Assembly: GCF_045348435.1 (NCBI RefSeq)
Contig: NZ_CP157484.1
Coordinates: 1,116,001 to 1,180,000 of the forward strand
DNA: 64,000 nucleotides
Reading direction: 5' to 3'
From: Alsobacter sp045348435
GTDB taxonomy: Bacteria > Pseudomonadota > Alphaproteobacteria > Rhizobiales > Beijerinckiaceae
Each line of letters opens with the position of its first letter. Position 1 is the first letter of the stretch. The position numbers and the translations under genes are program-made. Under the pieces are notes generated by a model. The model was not told the DNA's origin. It did no database searches and saw nothing but the letters and a program-made list of their open reading frames with translations. Of the stretch, positions 44,263 to 54,337 are shown one piece after another.

Positions 44263-45089
44263 AGCTCTCTCCTGGAAAACGACAGGGAGGCCAGTCCCAG
44301 CGGCAGCGCGGTCCAAAGCACGAGCGCCGCCACCAGTGCGGTGGGGCTGAGCGCGGCGCTTCCCGCCAGGCCGGCCATGCCGGAAAAGGCGCTCACATTG
44401 GCGAAGCCGGCCAGGTTGACGAGACGGTAGACATCCGTAGGGTTCAGCAGCAGGAGCGCATTCAGCGCCGAGCCGGTGAGAACGCGGCCCTGGTCGAGCA
44501 CCAGGAGACCGAGCAGCGCCATGTCGTAGATCAGCACCAAACCCAGCCAGATGCCGACCGAGACGCCGGCGGCCGTGCCCCGGTTGGCCGCCAGCGCGCT
44601 CACGAGGTAGCCAAGCGCGATGAACACCGCTCCCAACGCCACCGAGGACGCGATCATCGCGGCGAAAGCCGCCCAGCTCGCCGCATCGATGGCCGCGCCG
44701 GTCGCCAGCAGCGCCAACGCGGCGGCTCCGTAGCCCAGAAGCGTGGCGAAGGCCAGGATGGCGAGGTGACCGACGAACTTGCCGAGCACCACCTGCCAGC
44801 GCGCCACGGGGTAGCTCAACAGCAGCAGCATCGTGCCACGTTCCATCTCGCCCACGATGGCGTCGTGCGAAATGAGCAGGGCGATCAATGGCAGGAGGAA
44901 GATCGTCAGACTGGACAGGCTGACGATGACCACGTCGAGGGCGCGCACGCCGACGCTCCCCGTGGGGGCGCTGCCCAGGAACGTCAGCGCCAGCGCCAGT
45001 CCGGCCATGAGCAACGTCGTCGCCAGCACCCAGCGGTTTCGAAGTCCTTCCTGGATCTCCTTGGCGGCCATGATGGCGATGGCGCTCAT
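44259..45089 (-). CDS. nosY: NosY ABC-2 permease for NosZ copper-site assembly
   Basis: 276 residues with six TM segments. AAKEIQEGLRNRWVLATTLL at the N-terminus and ISHDAIVGEMERGTMLLLLSYPVAR are characteristic of the family. With NosF it forms the transporter thought to provide sulfide for the CuZ cluster. Start ATG 45089 overlaps nosF by 4 nt. Confidence 0.93.
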   Translation of the reverse strand: MSAIAIMAAKEIQEGLRNRWVLATTLLMAGLALALTFLGSAPTGSVGVRALDVVIVSLSSLTIFLLPLIALLISHDAIVGEMERGTMLLLLSYPVARWQVVLGKFVGHLAILAFATLLGYGAAALALLATGAAIDAASWAAFAAMIASSVALGAVFIALGYLVSALAANRGTAAGVSVGIWLGLVLIYDMALLGLLVLDQGRVLTGSALNALLLLNPTDVYRLVNLAGFANVSAFSGMAGLAGSAALSPTALVAALVLWTALPLGLASLSFSRREL

Positions 45090-45991
45090 GCCGCAGGCTC
45101 CTGATGGCGCAGAAAATGTGCGTAGAGGTCGTCCAAAGTTGGCGGGATGACCTCCAGATCTTCGGCCGGCGCCCCGCCGCATACGAGCGCCTGAAGCGCC
45201 TCGATCTTCCTGTCCGCGTCGACTTCGAAGTCCAGCCACCCGGCGGAGGCCGGCCGGACGGGACCCAGACCCTGGGGCAGGCTCAGGGGCATGGCGCGGG
45301 GTCGCACGCGAAACCGCACCGGGAGGCGCGCAATGCGCCGCAGCTCGTCAATGGAGCCATCGGCGACCATCCGCCCGTGGTCCATGATGATGACACGCTC
45401 GGCCCGCTCCTCCAGTTCGCTTAGCGCATGGGAGGACAACAGGACGGTCGCGCCACGTTGGCCCAGATCGTGGACGATCTCGTAGAAGCTGAGCCGCAGC
45501 GCCGGATCCAGGCCCGTGGTGGGTTCGTCCAGCAGCAGCACCTGCGGCTCGCCGATCAGCGCCTGGGCGAGGCCGAGCCGCTGGCGCATACCCTTCGAAT
45601 AGGTTCCCACCCGCCGCGCGCCAGCGGCGCTGAGGCCGACCTTGTCGAGCAGATCGAGGGTCCGCGCCACGGGCTCGCCCTTCAGGCGCGCGTAGAAGGC
45701 GAGCGTCTCGCGCCCGGTCAGAGCGGCGTTGAACGACACGTTTTCCGGCAAGTAGCCGAGACGCCGGCGCGCCGCGAACTGGCCGGCGGCGGGGTTCTCG
45801 CCCAGAACCGACACGGTTCCGCTGCTAGGCCGGACAAGCCCGAGCATCAATTTCATCAGCGTGGTCTTGCCGGCGCCGTTGTGGCCGACCAGCGCCACGG
45901 CCCCAGGCGAAAGGGCGAAGCTCACCTCGCGCACAGCTTCCGCCGAACCGTAGCGCTTGGTGACGCCCTCGATTTTGATGGCCGCCTTCAT
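45086..45991 (-). CDS. nosF: NosF ABC ATPase
   Basis: 301 residues. Walker A GHNGAGKTT (36-44), signature YSKGM and Walker B VLLLDEPTTGLDP, then LSSHALSELEERAERVIIM. The C-terminal 80 residues are the accessory domain found in NosF. Pairs with NosY. Start ATG 45991 overlaps nosD by 4 nt. Confidence 0.94.
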   Translation of the reverse strand: MKAAIKIEGVTKRYGSAEAVREVSFALSPGAVALVGHNGAGKTTLMKLMLGLVRPSSGTVSVLGENPAAGQFAARRRLGYLPENVSFNAALTGRETLAFYARLKGEPVARTLDLLDKVGLSAAGARRVGTYSKGMRQRLGLAQALIGEPQVLLLDEPTTGLDPALRLSFYEIVHDLGQRGATVLLSSHALSELEERAERVIIMDHGRMVADGSIDELRRIARLPVRFRVRPRAMPLSLPQGLGPVRPASAGWLDFEVDADRKIEALQALVCGGAPAEDLEVIPPTLDDLYAHFLRHQEPAA

Positions 45992-47373
45992 GGCCCGGCC
46001 GCCGCTGGCGAAGGTCTTGGGGGCGGTGCGATCAGCGGCTTCGAATCGACGACTCCGCCTGGCAGGATCGCCGGAAACTGCGCTTGCGCCCATCGGATCA
46101 CCTGTACGGCCGGACTGTTGACGAGGACTTTGGCGGTGGGAGCTGTCCAGAGGACCTTGTCGATCAGATCATTTGGCCGATAAGCCGTGTCGGCGACCCC
46201 GTCGCCGTTCAGGTCAAAGCCCGGATTGTCGCTCCAGTAATTGCCTCGCCCGGCTTTGGACCAATCCAAATAGCGGGTGCCGACATATTTGACCTGGTTG
46301 CGATTGGCCACGAAGGCGTTGCCGACCACCTCGTTGCCCTCCGACCCGGCGGTGAAGTGGATGCCGATCTCACAGCCCTCGAACCAGTTGTCGCGAAACC
46401 GGTTCTGGTTGGCGTTGTAGATGAAGACGCATTTTTCAGGCCCGAGACGCGCGCCCGCCGTCGCGGCCACTCCCGCTCCGTCTGCGGCTGGAAGGCCGTG
46501 TTCGCCTGGGGGCCGGCTTCCCCGGTTGGTCCAGCGCTCCGCTGGCTGGAGACCGCCGACCACCCTGTTGCCCAGGATTTGCGAACCGTTGGCGTAGTTG
46601 AAGACAAAGCCCTGGTCGCGGTCGCGGTCGGAGACGTTGCCGCGCACCACGAGGTGGTTGGAGTACATCAACGCATAGCCGACGGCGTTGCCGGTCGAGA
46701 CATTGTCGCTGATTTCGCTATCGTTCGTGTACATGTAGTGAACGGCGAAGCGCACGTCGTGAAAGCGGTTGCGGGCGTACAGGTTACGCTTGCTGCTGAT
46801 GCTGAAGACGCCGTCGCGGCCATAGCTGATGTCGTTCTCGATCACCTTGGCTCCAGGCGCGTTCCAAACCGATACGCCGTTGCCAGCCTCGTTCATGCGG
46901 CCCTCACGCAAGCCTATGATGGTGTTGCCGCGGGCGATGGCGTTCTCGGCTCCATGCAGGTAGATCCCGAAGAGATTGCCTTCGATCCTGTTGCGCTCGA
47001 CGACCGCCCCCTTGGCGTCCTTGGCGACGAAGACGCCTGAATCCATGGCCTCCAGGTCGGCCCCGGAGCCACGGACCGTGAGCCCCCGGACCGTCGCTCC
47101 GGGGGCCTCGACCCGGATGACGCTGCCAGCGCCAGCGCCCTGCACGACGGCGCCGGGCCGGCCTTCGACGACGAGGCGCTTGCGCAAAACGATGGATCCC
47201 CGATGCAGGCCCGCAGCGGCCACCACAGTATCGTCCTCCGCGGCAGCATCGATCGCGCGCTGCAGCGAGCCCTCGCCAGCGGCGACCTCGACTTCAGCGC
47301 CGAGCGCCCAGCCCGCTGGGCTGCCGCTGAGAAGCGCCAGTCCAGCAAGCACGAGGATCCGTCGATCGGACAT
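45988..47373 (-). CDS. nosD: NosD periplasmic beta-helix copper chaperone
   Basis: 461 residues. A signal peptide (ends WALGA) precedes parallel beta-helix repeats with many Asn turns (RNRIEGNLFGIYLHGAEN, SYGRDGVFSISSKRN). The C-terminal GRGNYWSDNPGFDLNGDGVADTAYRPNDLIDK is the hallmark NosD segment. It receives copper from NosL and interacts with NosFY to mature NosZ. It is 4 bp downstream of nosZ. Confidence 0.94.
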   Translation of the reverse strand: MSDRRILVLAGLALLSGSPAGWALGAEVEVAAGEGSLQRAIDAAAEDDTVVAAAGLHRGSIVLRKRLVVEGRPGAVVQGAGAGSVIRVEAPGATVRGLTVRGSGADLEAMDSGVFVAKDAKGAVVERNRIEGNLFGIYLHGAENAIARGNTIIGLREGRMNEAGNGVSVWNAPGAKVIENDISYGRDGVFSISSKRNLYARNRFHDVRFAVHYMYTNDSEISDNVSTGNAVGYALMYSNHLVVRGNVSDRDRDQGFVFNYANGSQILGNRVVGGLQPAERWTNRGSRPPGEHGLPAADGAGVAATAGARLGPEKCVFIYNANQNRFRDNWFEGCEIGIHFTAGSEGNEVVGNAFVANRNQVKYVGTRYLDWSKAGRGNYWSDNPGFDLNGDGVADTAYRPNDLIDKVLWTAPTAKVLVNSPAVQVIRWAQAQFPAILPGGVVDSKPLIAPPPRPSPAAAGP

Positions 47374-47377
47374 GGTC

Positions 47378-49324
47378 TCAGACGTTTTTCGGTTCGACGA
47401 ACATGCGGCCCTTCATCTCCATGTGCATGGCGTGACAAAACCACGAGCAGTAATACCAATAGACGCCCGCCTGATCGGCGGTGAACGTCACCGACGCTGT
47501 GGCCTGCGGCGCGACCTCCATCTGGATGCCGTAGTTGATGATCGAGAAGCCATGGGTCAGGTCCTCGACGGCGTCGATGTTGGTCACATGCACGGTGACC
47601 TCGTCGCCCTGCTTGACCGTAAACTCCTCCAATCCGAAGGCGGGAGCGGTCGACGTCATGTAGACGCGCACCTTATCGCCGTCGCGGACGACCTTGTTGT
47701 CATCCTCCAGTTTCACGCCGTCCGCCTTGGCCTGCTTAACCTGGTCGGCGAAGAAGGCGTCCGCGCGATCCCAGATCGAGATCGGATTGATCTTCGAGCG
47801 GTGCACGATGGTGGCGTCATGCGGCTCGGCGAAGCTCGGGCCGTCGTGGACAAGGATCATCTTGTCCCCCGAGATGTCGATCAGCTGATCATTCTCGGGC
47901 TTCAGCGGCCCGACATTGAGGAAGCGGTCCTTTGAGAACTTGTTGAGCGAGATGAGCCACTTGCCATCCGCCTCCTTGGTCTGGCCCATGGAGGTGTGGT
48001 TGTGGCCGGGCTGATAGTGGACGTCGAGCTTCTGGATGATGGGATCGACCTTGGCGCCCTTGTAGGCTTGGCGGGCCTTCTCGATGTTCCATTTGCAGAC
48101 CTGGCTGTCGATGAACAGCGTGGTGTAGGCGTTGCCCTTGCCATCATAGGCGGTGTGCAGCGGGCCAAGGCCCAGTTCCGGCTCCGCCACGACCACGTCG
48201 CGGGGCTTGATCTTGTCGTCGAAGAGGTCGTCGAAGAGGCGCACGTCCATGACGGTTACGGTGGGCGACAGCTTGCCATTGGCGACGATGTGAATGCCGT
48301 CCGGGGCGGTGTTCATGCCATGCGGGCTGTTGGACACCGGCACATAGCGCGTGAACGGCGATCCCTTGCGGCCGTCCACCATCGGCACGCCGCCGACCAT
48401 CTGCGCCTTGCCGCTCTTCACCGCCTCCTCGATGCGCTTGATGTTGAAAAGGACCACCCAATCCTGCTCATTGGCGGTCATCTCGGCGAGGGTCACGCCC
48501 TCTTCCGAGTTGTAGCAGGTGGCGAAGGCGTATTTGCCCTGATAGTCGGCGTCGACGTTGTCGAGGTTGCCGTCCACCATCACCTGCCAGGCGACCTGCA
48601 TGGTGTCGCCGTCCACCGCCGTGAAGATGGCGTGGTACTGTTTGTTGTCGTCGAGGATCTTACCATCGTTGGGGATCGGCACGCGATCCTCGCCGTTGCA
48701 GAACACGTAGCCGGTTTTCGGATATTTCTGCACCCGCAGGCCGTGCACGGTGTGCTGATTGGGCAATTGAATGATCTTGTCGCAGCGCATGACGTCGAGA
48801 CGGATGCGGGCGACCCGGGTGTTGGCCTTGTCGTTGACGAACAAGTACCGGCCGTCATAGGTCCCATCGGTGAACGACAGATGCGGATGGTGCAGATCGC
48901 CGTTGAGGTAGGTTCCGCCGCGGGTCTTCAGGAACTCCTTGGTCTGCGGCAGCAGGCCCTCGGTCAGCACCTTGCGGCTCTGATCGGTCAGGCCCCAGCC
49001 CGTCGCGCTGCACCGGTTGAAGACCGGGATGCGCATGAGTTCGCGCATGGAGGGCAGGCCGACGATACGGACCTCCCCGGTCTGCCCGCTGGAGAAGAAA
49101 ACGTAATATTCGTCCAGATCGCCTGGCCTGACCTCTGTGTTATTGGGGCCGCTTGCGACGGCGGGCCGCGCTGCAGGCTGGGTCTGGGCCTCGGCCTCGC
49201 CGACCAGGCCCTTGGTCGTGGCGATCCCGCCCGCTACTCCGGCCGCCCCGGCTGCGGCGACCGCTGCGGTCGTGCCGAGCATCTGCCTGCGGCTAAGTTT
49301 CTGGCTTTCGGTCTGATCGGTCAT
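47378..49324 (-). CDS. nosZ: nitrous-oxide reductase NosZ, Tat-dependent (clade I type)
   Basis: 648 residues. The Tat signal [19 protein letters not shown] marks the clade I type. The seven-bladed propeller starts with [16 protein letters not shown], and [12 protein letters not shown] supplies CuZ histidines. The C-terminal cupredoxin has [18 protein letters not shown], giving CuA ligands C626, C630, H634 and M637 with the same spacing as the Pseudomonas enzyme. All key residues inspected are intact, so it should reduce N2O to N2 in the periplasm. It overlaps nosR by 32 nt. Confidence 0.96.
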   Translation of the reverse strand: MTDQTESQKLSRRQMLGTTAAVAAAGAAGVAGGIATTKGLVGEAEAQTQPAARPAVASGPNNTEVRPGDLDEYYVFFSSGQTGEVRIVGLPSMRELMRIPVFNRCSATGWGLTDQSRKVLTEGLLPQTKEFLKTRGGTYLNGDLHHPHLSFTDGTYDGRYLFVNDKANTRVARIRLDVMRCDKIIQLPNQHTVHGLRVQKYPKTGYVFCNGEDRVPIPNDGKILDDNKQYHAIFTAVDGDTMQVAWQVMVDGNLDNVDADYQGKYAFATCYNSEEGVTLAEMTANEQDWVVLFNIKRIEEAVKSGKAQMVGGVPMVDGRKGSPFTRYVPVSNSPHGMNTAPDGIHIVANGKLSPTVTVMDVRLFDDLFDDKIKPRDVVVAEPELGLGPLHTAYDGKGNAYTTLFIDSQVCKWNIEKARQAYKGAKVDPIIQKLDVHYQPGHNHTSMGQTKEADGKWLISLNKFSKDRFLNVGPLKPENDQLIDISGDKMILVHDGPSFAEPHDATIVHRSKINPISIWDRADAFFADQVKQAKADGVKLEDDNKVVRDGDKVRVYMTSTAPAFGLEEFTVKQGDEVTVHVTNIDAVEDLTHGFSIINYGIQMEVAPQATASVTFTADQAGVYWYYCSWFCHAMHMEMKGRMFVEPKNV

Positions 49325-51650
49325 GGGAGCCTCCTGAGCTCAAGCTGGGGACGAGGGATGGCGAAGCGTCCGCCGCAGCGGCGCCGGTGAAGGTCACGAC
49401 AGGCTTATGGCCCCCACCGCCGGGCCGCATGGAGGGAGACGACATCGCCTCCCGCTTCTCGCGCTTCAGCCGCACCTGGATCATATGCGGGCAGCGGTGG
49501 TCGTCGTGGTAGAGTTCCTGGCAGTGCATGCAGTAGATGCACTCGTTGACGTTGATGTGCCCTTCGGGATGGATGGACTGCACGGGGCATTCCTTGGCGC
49601 AGCGCTGACAGGGCGAGCCGCACTCAGGCCAGCGCTTTAGCCACTCGAAGGTGCGCATGCGGCCTGGGATCGCCAAGGCCGCGCCGAGCGGACAGAGGTA
49701 GCGGCAAAAGAAGCGCTCCACGAACAGCCCCGCCGTCAGCAGCGTCACGGCGTAGAGCGTGAACGGCCACTCGCGCGCGAATTTGAGCACGATGGCGGTC
49801 TTGAACGGCTCGACCTCTGCCAGAGTCTCGGCCAAGGCGACCGAGTACAGCGACGTTCCGACCAGGCCGATGAAGATGATGTACTTGATCGGCCACAGGC
49901 GTTCGTGCAGGCCCCAGGGGATCTTCAGCTGTGGCACCTTGAGCCACTGCGCGGCGTTGTTGGTGAGTTCCTGCAAGGCTCCGAACGGGCATAGCCAGCC
50001 GCAGAAGGGGCCCCGGCCCCAAAACAGCAAACCTGTGGCGATGGCGGCCCAGAGAATGAAGATCAGGGGCGCAGCCAGAAAGAACTCCCAATGGAACCCT
50101 GTCAGCAGCGAATTGCCGAAAGTGAGGACGTTGACGACCGAAAGCTGCGCGTTGGCGTACCAGCCGAGCCAGACCAGCGTGAACAGCAGAAAGCCGCGTC
50201 GGACCCAGACATGAAGTCGTGGCCTTTTCACCAGGGCGTCTTGGAAAAAAAAGATGGCGGTGAGAACGATCAAGGCGGCGGCGGTGACGGCGATCGAGGC
50301 CGCCTTCGTTCGCCAGATCGCCATCCATAGCGGCTCGGCCTCGTCGCCGGAGGCTGAAGCCAGAGACGGCGCGCTGGGAGCGGCGGCTAGAGCCGAACCG
50401 GCCAGCGGCGGTCTGACGGACGCCTGATCCGCGACGACGACGGCCCGCTGTTCCCGCCTGAGATAGGCGTCAGGAAGCGCATAGCCGACATCGAAGGTCA
50501 GGAACGCTTTCTCGCGTGGTCCCGCCGCCCTCTGCACCAGGAGCTGCAAGCTCCACGGCTCCGTCGGGTCGAGCGTGAACTCGGGCGGGGTCGTGAACAG
50601 CGCGATCTCGCGCAGGGCCGGAGCTCCCGGGGCGTTGAGCGCGCCGAGACGGGTGTGATGGCGGTCGCGGAACCGGGTGCTGGCCCCTTCCTGGAGGAGC
50701 TCGATTCGGTCGAAGATGCCGCCGCGGACATAGCCGGAGCCCTTAAAGGAATAGACGCCCTCGCCGGCGACGACGATGGCCTGTTGACCAGGCTTCAGCT
50801 GAGCTTTCAGGCGCTCGTAGCCGGCGTCGCCGAGCAGGCTCCGACCGATGGTGGGGACGGAGACGAGAGCGACGTAGAGATCGATGAAGGTGTCGTCGGG
50901 AGCGCCCGGCTCGGGGTTGGCGGCCGCAGCCGCATTGCCTGACTTGGAGAAGGCCTCGTTCACCTCTCCGAGGCTCAGGTGCAGGCGGCGCACCGAACCG
51001 TCGCCCATCAAGGTCTGCCAGTCCTTGATCGCGTTCTGTTCGAGGTCGACCGTCTTGTTCACAGGCGCTGTTGACGCCGAGGCCGCGGCTGGCCCCGGGC
51101 CGCCCAGGCGGCCGCTCTTGATCAGTTTGGAGGCGGAGCGCACGACGCTGTCGCCGATCACCAAAACGGTGACGGTCGCGCCGCTTACGATATCGACCTG
51201 GGGCGGCTTGTCGGCGCCGCTCGCGACGGGGCGCATATCCTTGCCGACCAAGGTGTTGATGGCGGCTAGAATGCGCTTTTCCGGAATGCCGATCAGCACG
51301 ATCGGCTCCTTGTGGTCGACGAGTTTCAGGCCCGTGATGACGCCCTGGGGATCGATGCCGACCAGCACGCTGATTGGCTTTCCCGAGTAGCCGGTGGCGT
51401 TTGTGAAATCGGTGTTGAGGTAGACGTACCCTTTAAGCGCGTCCCCGGCGTAGACCGGAGCCATGGGCGGGGCGCCCTGCTGGGGGCCGAAGCGGTCCGC
51501 GCCGAGGAAAAACTCCGACGGCTCAGCCCTGCCGAGGTAATCTTGGAGCTTGCCCGGCGATCCTGCGGCGACTGCGATCGTCGCGCCGAAACCGCACATC
51601 AGGATGGTAAGCAGCACGGCCCGAAGGGTGTGGAGTGCCCGTGAAATCAT
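49293..51650 (-). CDS. nosR: NosR, FMN/iron-sulfur membrane protein for N2O reduction
   Basis: 785 residues. A signal/TM precedes a periplasmic FMN-binding domain with [16 protein letters not shown], whose Thr is the site of covalent FMN. Five to six TM segments follow, with the polyferredoxin-like [12 protein letters not shown] and [12 protein letters not shown] motifs. Two 4Fe-4S clusters are in [16 protein letters not shown] and CIYCMHC. It passes electrons from quinol towards NosZ and is needed for nosZ expression. Start ATG 51650 chosen over a longer frame of non-coding character. Confidence 0.94.
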   Translation of the reverse strand: MISRALHTLRAVLLTILMCGFGATIAVAAGSPGKLQDYLGRAEPSEFFLGADRFGPQQGAPPMAPVYAGDALKGYVYLNTDFTNATGYSGKPISVLVGIDPQGVITGLKLVDHKEPIVLIGIPEKRILAAINTLVGKDMRPVASGADKPPQVDIVSGATVTVLVIGDSVVRSASKLIKSGRLGGPGPAAASASTAPVNKTVDLEQNAIKDWQTLMGDGSVRRLHLSLGEVNEAFSKSGNAAAAANPEPGAPDDTFIDLYVALVSVPTIGRSLLGDAGYERLKAQLKPGQQAIVVAGEGVYSFKGSGYVRGGIFDRIELLQEGASTRFRDRHHTRLGALNAPGAPALREIALFTTPPEFTLDPTEPWSLQLLVQRAAGPREKAFLTFDVGYALPDAYLRREQRAVVVADQASVRPPLAGSALAAAPSAPSLASASGDEAEPLWMAIWRTKAASIAVTAAALIVLTAIFFFQDALVKRPRLHVWVRRGFLLFTLVWLGWYANAQLSVVNVLTFGNSLLTGFHWEFFLAAPLIFILWAAIATGLLFWGRGPFCGWLCPFGALQELTNNAAQWLKVPQLKIPWGLHERLWPIKYIIFIGLVGTSLYSVALAETLAEVEPFKTAIVLKFAREWPFTLYAVTLLTAGLFVERFFCRYLCPLGAALAIPGRMRTFEWLKRWPECGSPCQRCAKECPVQSIHPEGHINVNECIYCMHCQELYHDDHRCPHMIQVRLKREKREAMSSPSMRPGGGGHKPVVTFTGAAAADASPSLVPSLSSGGSHDRSDRKPET

Positions 51651-51800
51651 CCAAGAGGGCTCCTGCCCGAAAAGAGGCTGCTTCGCGCAAGAGGGGAACA
51701 TTCGGCCGGACCCTTGGAGGGTTCCCTGGTCGGAGAAACAAGTACGAATGGCTCGATGAACAGGCACGCGGTCCAAACAACACGGGCCGTGTGCCGCCTC

Positions 51801-51816
51801 TTTGCGCAGGGACAAA
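51801..51816. promoter_or_regulatory. degenerate FNR/NNR-like site upstream of nosR
   Basis: TTTGCGCAGGGACAAA keeps the TTG-N8-CAA spacing of FNR/Dnr/NNR boxes but lacks the inner GAT/ATC bases. It lies about 150 bp upstream of nosR and 57 bp upstream of the ferritin-like gene start. Weak; the position is the main argument. Confidence 0.3.
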
Positions 51817-51872
51817 CTGCGCGCTTATGATCGCCGATGTCAATTTCGCCGCCTCATCCGGGAGACGCGCAG

Positions 51873-52727
51873 ATGCCCCATCTCAGGTCCGAGCCTGCTG
51901 GCGTCGTAGGCAGCCTCAACGAGCTTTTCGCGTTGGCGCACGCCATGGAAAGCGAAGCGGTGGCGCGCTATTCCGACTATGCGACGGCCATGCGCGCGCA
52001 AAAGCAGGACGATCTCGCCGATTTGTTCGAGCGCATTGCGCAAGAGGAGCGGGGTCATTTGGCGAGTGTCGACGCCTGGTCGGAACAGCGCTCCGGCCGC
52101 AAGCCGGATCCCGAGATCCTACGCTGGCGCGCCCCTCCCACCTTCGACGAGGATGACGCCGCCGAAATGGCGGGCTCGCACCTGCTCACCCCCTATCGGG
52201 TGCTGACCGTAGCGACACGGAACGAGGAGCGCGCCTTCACCTTTTGGAGCTATGTGGCGGCGCATGCGCAGAGCGACGAGGTTCGGCAGGCGGCCGAGAC
52301 GATGGCGCAGGAGGAACTTGGGCACGTGGCGGCTTTCCGTCGCGAACGGCGCAAGGCGTTCCACGCAGGGCGGCGACCGGGCGGCGCGACTCCTTCACCG
52401 CAATCGGCCGCTGACCTAGAGCTTAAGCTGGCCTGTCTGCTCGACGTTATGGCGGCGGCTGATCCGGACTCGGGCGCGCTGCGCGAGATGGCCGCGACCA
52501 GTCGAGCCATGGCGAACCAGGTTCGGACGCACCAGCTTCAGGCCATTTGCCCGCCAGACGCTGCGGCGGATGTGGTGGCCGAGGCGCTGGCCGAGGCCTA
52601 TCTTCAGGGAGCGGACGCGCGGCCCGGCCGCGATGACTACGATCACATGCAGAATTTGGCGCAGGCCGCCGTTAGGCGCTTGTCCACGCTGCGGGACGGG
52701 CCCGCCGCCGCCATTCGGGGCCGATAA
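51873..52727 (+). CDS. ferritin-like (rubrerythrin-type) diiron protein
   Basis: About 284 residues. Two four-helix-bundle halves carry metal-ligand motifs: AMESEAVARYSDYA and AQEERGHL in the first pair, ATRNEERAFTFWSYVA and AQEELGHV in the second. No rubredoxin domain follows; the C-terminal third is helical. ATG 51873 has GGGAGA 7 nt upstream, unlike the ATG at 51837. It is divergent from nosR and next to an NsrR-like gene, which suggests a role against NO or peroxide or in iron-sulfur repair. Confidence 0.85.
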   Translation: MPHLRSEPAGVVGSLNELFALAHAMESEAVARYSDYATAMRAQKQDDLADLFERIAQEERGHLASVDAWSEQRSGRKPDPEILRWRAPPTFDEDDAAEMAGSHLLTPYRVLTVATRNEERAFTFWSYVAAHAQSDEVRQAAETMAQEELGHVAAFRRERRKAFHAGRRPGGATPSPQSAADLELKLACLLDVMAAADPDSGALREMAATSRAMANQVRTHQLQAICPPDAAADVVAEALAEAYLQGADARPGRDDYDHMQNLAQAAVRRLSTLRDGPAAAIRGR

Positions 52728-52732
52728 GCGCA

Positions 52733-53200
52733 TCACGCCTCTTGCAAGTCGCCTGGCCGCGCCTCAGCCGGCAGTTCCAGGCGGTCCCGGATCGCGGCCC
52801 GGGGCGCGGCGAGGTCAGCCAGGCTGATCCTGTCCAACTCAGCAAGAAAGGCGGCGAGCGCGCGGCCGAGCGCGCCAGTGAGGCGGCAAGCCCCGCTCAA
52901 CACGCACGACGTGGGGGTGTCGCCCAGGCAGGCGACGAGGGCCAGGTCCTCTTCCAGGGCGCGCACCACGTCGCCAACCCCGATCTCCCGAGCATCCCGG
53001 GCCAGCCGCAGGCCGCCCCCACGCCCGCGGACGCCGGCGACGAAGCCTGCGCGGACCAAACTTTGCGCCACCTTCATCAAGTGATTTTGCGACAGGCGAT
53101 AACGCCTGGCTAATTCCTCAATGGTCATCAGGCGCTCGGGCGTCGCCGCCAGCGCCATCAGCATCCTGAGGCCGAAATCCGTGTGCGAACTCAGTTTCAT
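52733..53200 (-). CDS. nsrR: Rrf2 family regulator, NsrR-like nitric-oxide sensor
   Basis: 155 residues. The winged HTH has MTIEELARRYRLSQNHLMKVAQSL and the wing RGRGGGLRLAR. Three cysteines (C91, C99, C105) in ACLGDTPTSCVLSGACRL match the Fe-S ligand set of NsrR. NO destroys the cluster and derepresses detoxification genes. It is divergent from a small membrane protein and truncated haemoglobin pair, its likely regulon. Confidence 0.9.
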   Translation of the reverse strand: MKLSSHTDFGLRMLMALAATPERLMTIEELARRYRLSQNHLMKVAQSLVRAGFVAGVRGRGGGLRLARDAREIGVGDVVRALEEDLALVACLGDTPTSCVLSGACRLTGALGRALAAFLAELDRISLADLAAPRAAIRDRLELPAEARPGDLQEA

Positions 53201-53212
53201 GGTCGTTCCATA

Positions 53213-53262
53213 AAGAGGTATTTACAGTGACTCTTTTCGGGCGTAAGTCAATGTGACCTCTT
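53213..53262. promoter_or_regulatory. NsrR-like inverted repeat between nsrR and the haemoglobin unit
   Basis: AAGAGGT at 53213-53219 and ACCTCTT at 53256-53262 are exact inverted repeats. The left arm extends to AAGAGGTATTT, one base from the NsrR half-site AAGATGTATTT. TTTACA at 53221-53226 and TAAGTC 17 nt later could be a plus-strand promoter between the arms. Likely operator for NO-responsive control in both directions. Confidence 0.5.
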
Positions 53263-53277
53263 CCGATGGGACTCGCC

Positions 53278-53436
53278 ATGACCGCCGTTCTCACCAAGGG
53301 CTTCCTGCTCCCAGGGGATCTCGTTTCCAACCTGGTCGGCATCCGCAAGGCGGACGACCGAGGCATGATGCGGACCCTGATCAACATGTTGTTCTGGAAC
53401 CTCGTCGGGGCTTTCGTGGCCCTCTACTTCGCCTAG
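53278..53436 (+). CDS. 52-residue membrane protein in the NO-response unit
   Basis: Encodes MTAVLTKGFLLPGDLVSNL, then GIRKADDRGMMRTLINMLFWNLVGAFVALYFA. The C-terminal 20 residues form one TM helix, and the RKADDRGMMR block is a charged hinge. It starts 77 bp from nsrR and ends 13 bp before the truncated haemoglobin gene, so it is co-transcribed with it. Short proteins of this pattern are, to my memory, frequent in denitrification loci, but I cannot name it. Confidence 0.7.
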   Translation: MTAVLTKGFLLPGDLVSNLVGIRKADDRGMMRTLINMLFWNLVGAFVALYFA

Positions 53437-53449
53437 CGGCGGCGCGCCG

Positions 53450-53896
53450 ATGTCGTCAGGCCCGCAGGTTGGGCGCGCCGTTTCGCCCGGGGCGGCGGTC
53501 GCTATCGACCGCACCCTGATCCGCCAGGTCGTGCACGCGTTTTACGACAAGGTGCGGATCGATCCCCTGCTCGGACCCATCTTTGACGGGGCCGTGCAGG
53601 ACTGGCCCCATCATCTGGATAGGCTGACCGAGTTTTGGTCGGCGATCACCCTCATGACGGGCGGCTACAAGGGCGATCCCTTACGGGCTCACGTGAACCT
53701 GCCAAAGCTCGGCGATGAGCATTTCTTGCGCTGGCTCGCGCTGTTCCGGTCCACCCTGGCTGAGCACTGCACGCCTGAGCAGCATCTCGTTTTCCTGAGC
53801 CGAGCCGAACGCATCGCCGACAGTTTCAGGTTTGGATTGGCCAGCATCGAGGGACGGATCGCAGCACCTTTGACCGGATGCTCCGAACGCCAATAA
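53450..53896 (+). CDS. group III truncated haemoglobin
   Basis: 148 residues. IRQVVHAFYDKVRIDPLLGPIFDGAVQDWPHHLDRLTEFW is the class III signature, and LRAHVNLPKLGDEHFLRWLALF contains the proximal haem histidine (H81). No pre-F helix glycine motif of classes I/II is present. Likely handles NO or O2 in the cytoplasm. Downstream of the nsrR promoter region, with the 52-residue gene in front. Confidence 0.92.
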   Translation: MSSGPQVGRAVSPGAAVAIDRTLIRQVVHAFYDKVRIDPLLGPIFDGAVQDWPHHLDRLTEFWSAITLMTGGYKGDPLRAHVNLPKLGDEHFLRWLALFRSTLAEHCTPEQHLVFLSRAERIADSFRFGLASIEGRIAAPLTGCSERQ

Positions 53897-54094
53897 GCGT
53901 TTCAGGCCAGCGCCGAGACACTCGTTCGTCTGCGCCGCCAAGCCTTCAAAGCTGTACCGCTTGGTCGTGAGCTTTCTAACTCGCGCAGGCCATCGCGAAG
54001 CCATTCTGGAAGGCGCCAAACTCGTTGAGCCGCGCGTCCATGTGACTGGATTCCGCGTCGACTTTGGCCCACTCGACCTCGCCCATGACGCGGG
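53897..54094. other. degenerate region after the haemoglobin gene
   Basis: Minus-strand text such as GEVEWAKVDAESSHMDARLNEFGAF (split over frames) and VRKLTTKRYSFEGLAAQTNE looks coding but changes frame. It is probably the 3' part of the PAS-domain remnant that follows. No intact gene. Confidence 0.35.
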
Positions 54095-54337
54095 TGTCTT
54101 GTTGCGCACAGAAGCGCCGATGGGCCGGCCCGCTTCAATGGTTCTTCTACAAGACCTGGAAGGCCGCACGCAGAGTGCCCGGATGGCGGATCAGCTGGTG
54201 CGGACGGCCGATGAGCGCGTCCCATGGATCTTCACTCACGCGTCGGACACGGAGTTGCCGGATCGAATGATCCCGCCGGCGTCTGTGCGAAGAAGAGCTC
54301 GTCGATTTCCAAACGGCGGTTCTTTGTCGGTGAGCGG
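54095..54337 (-). pseudogene. PAS-domain remnant with at least two frameshifts
   Basis: Three minus-strand frames together spell an Aer/chemoreceptor-type PAS domain: PLTDKEPPFGN and LLRTDAGGIIRSGNSVSDA in one; RVSEDPWDALIGRPHQLIRHP, then LRAAFQVL in a second; RTIEAGRPIGASVRNKT in a third. The order and spacing match the PAS pattern (TD-GxI--xN, VSGYxxxELIGxPHxxxRHPDMP, TIxxGxPxxAxVKNR). Frame changes lie near 54250 and 54152. It once encoded a redox or aerotaxis sensor. Confidence 0.6.
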
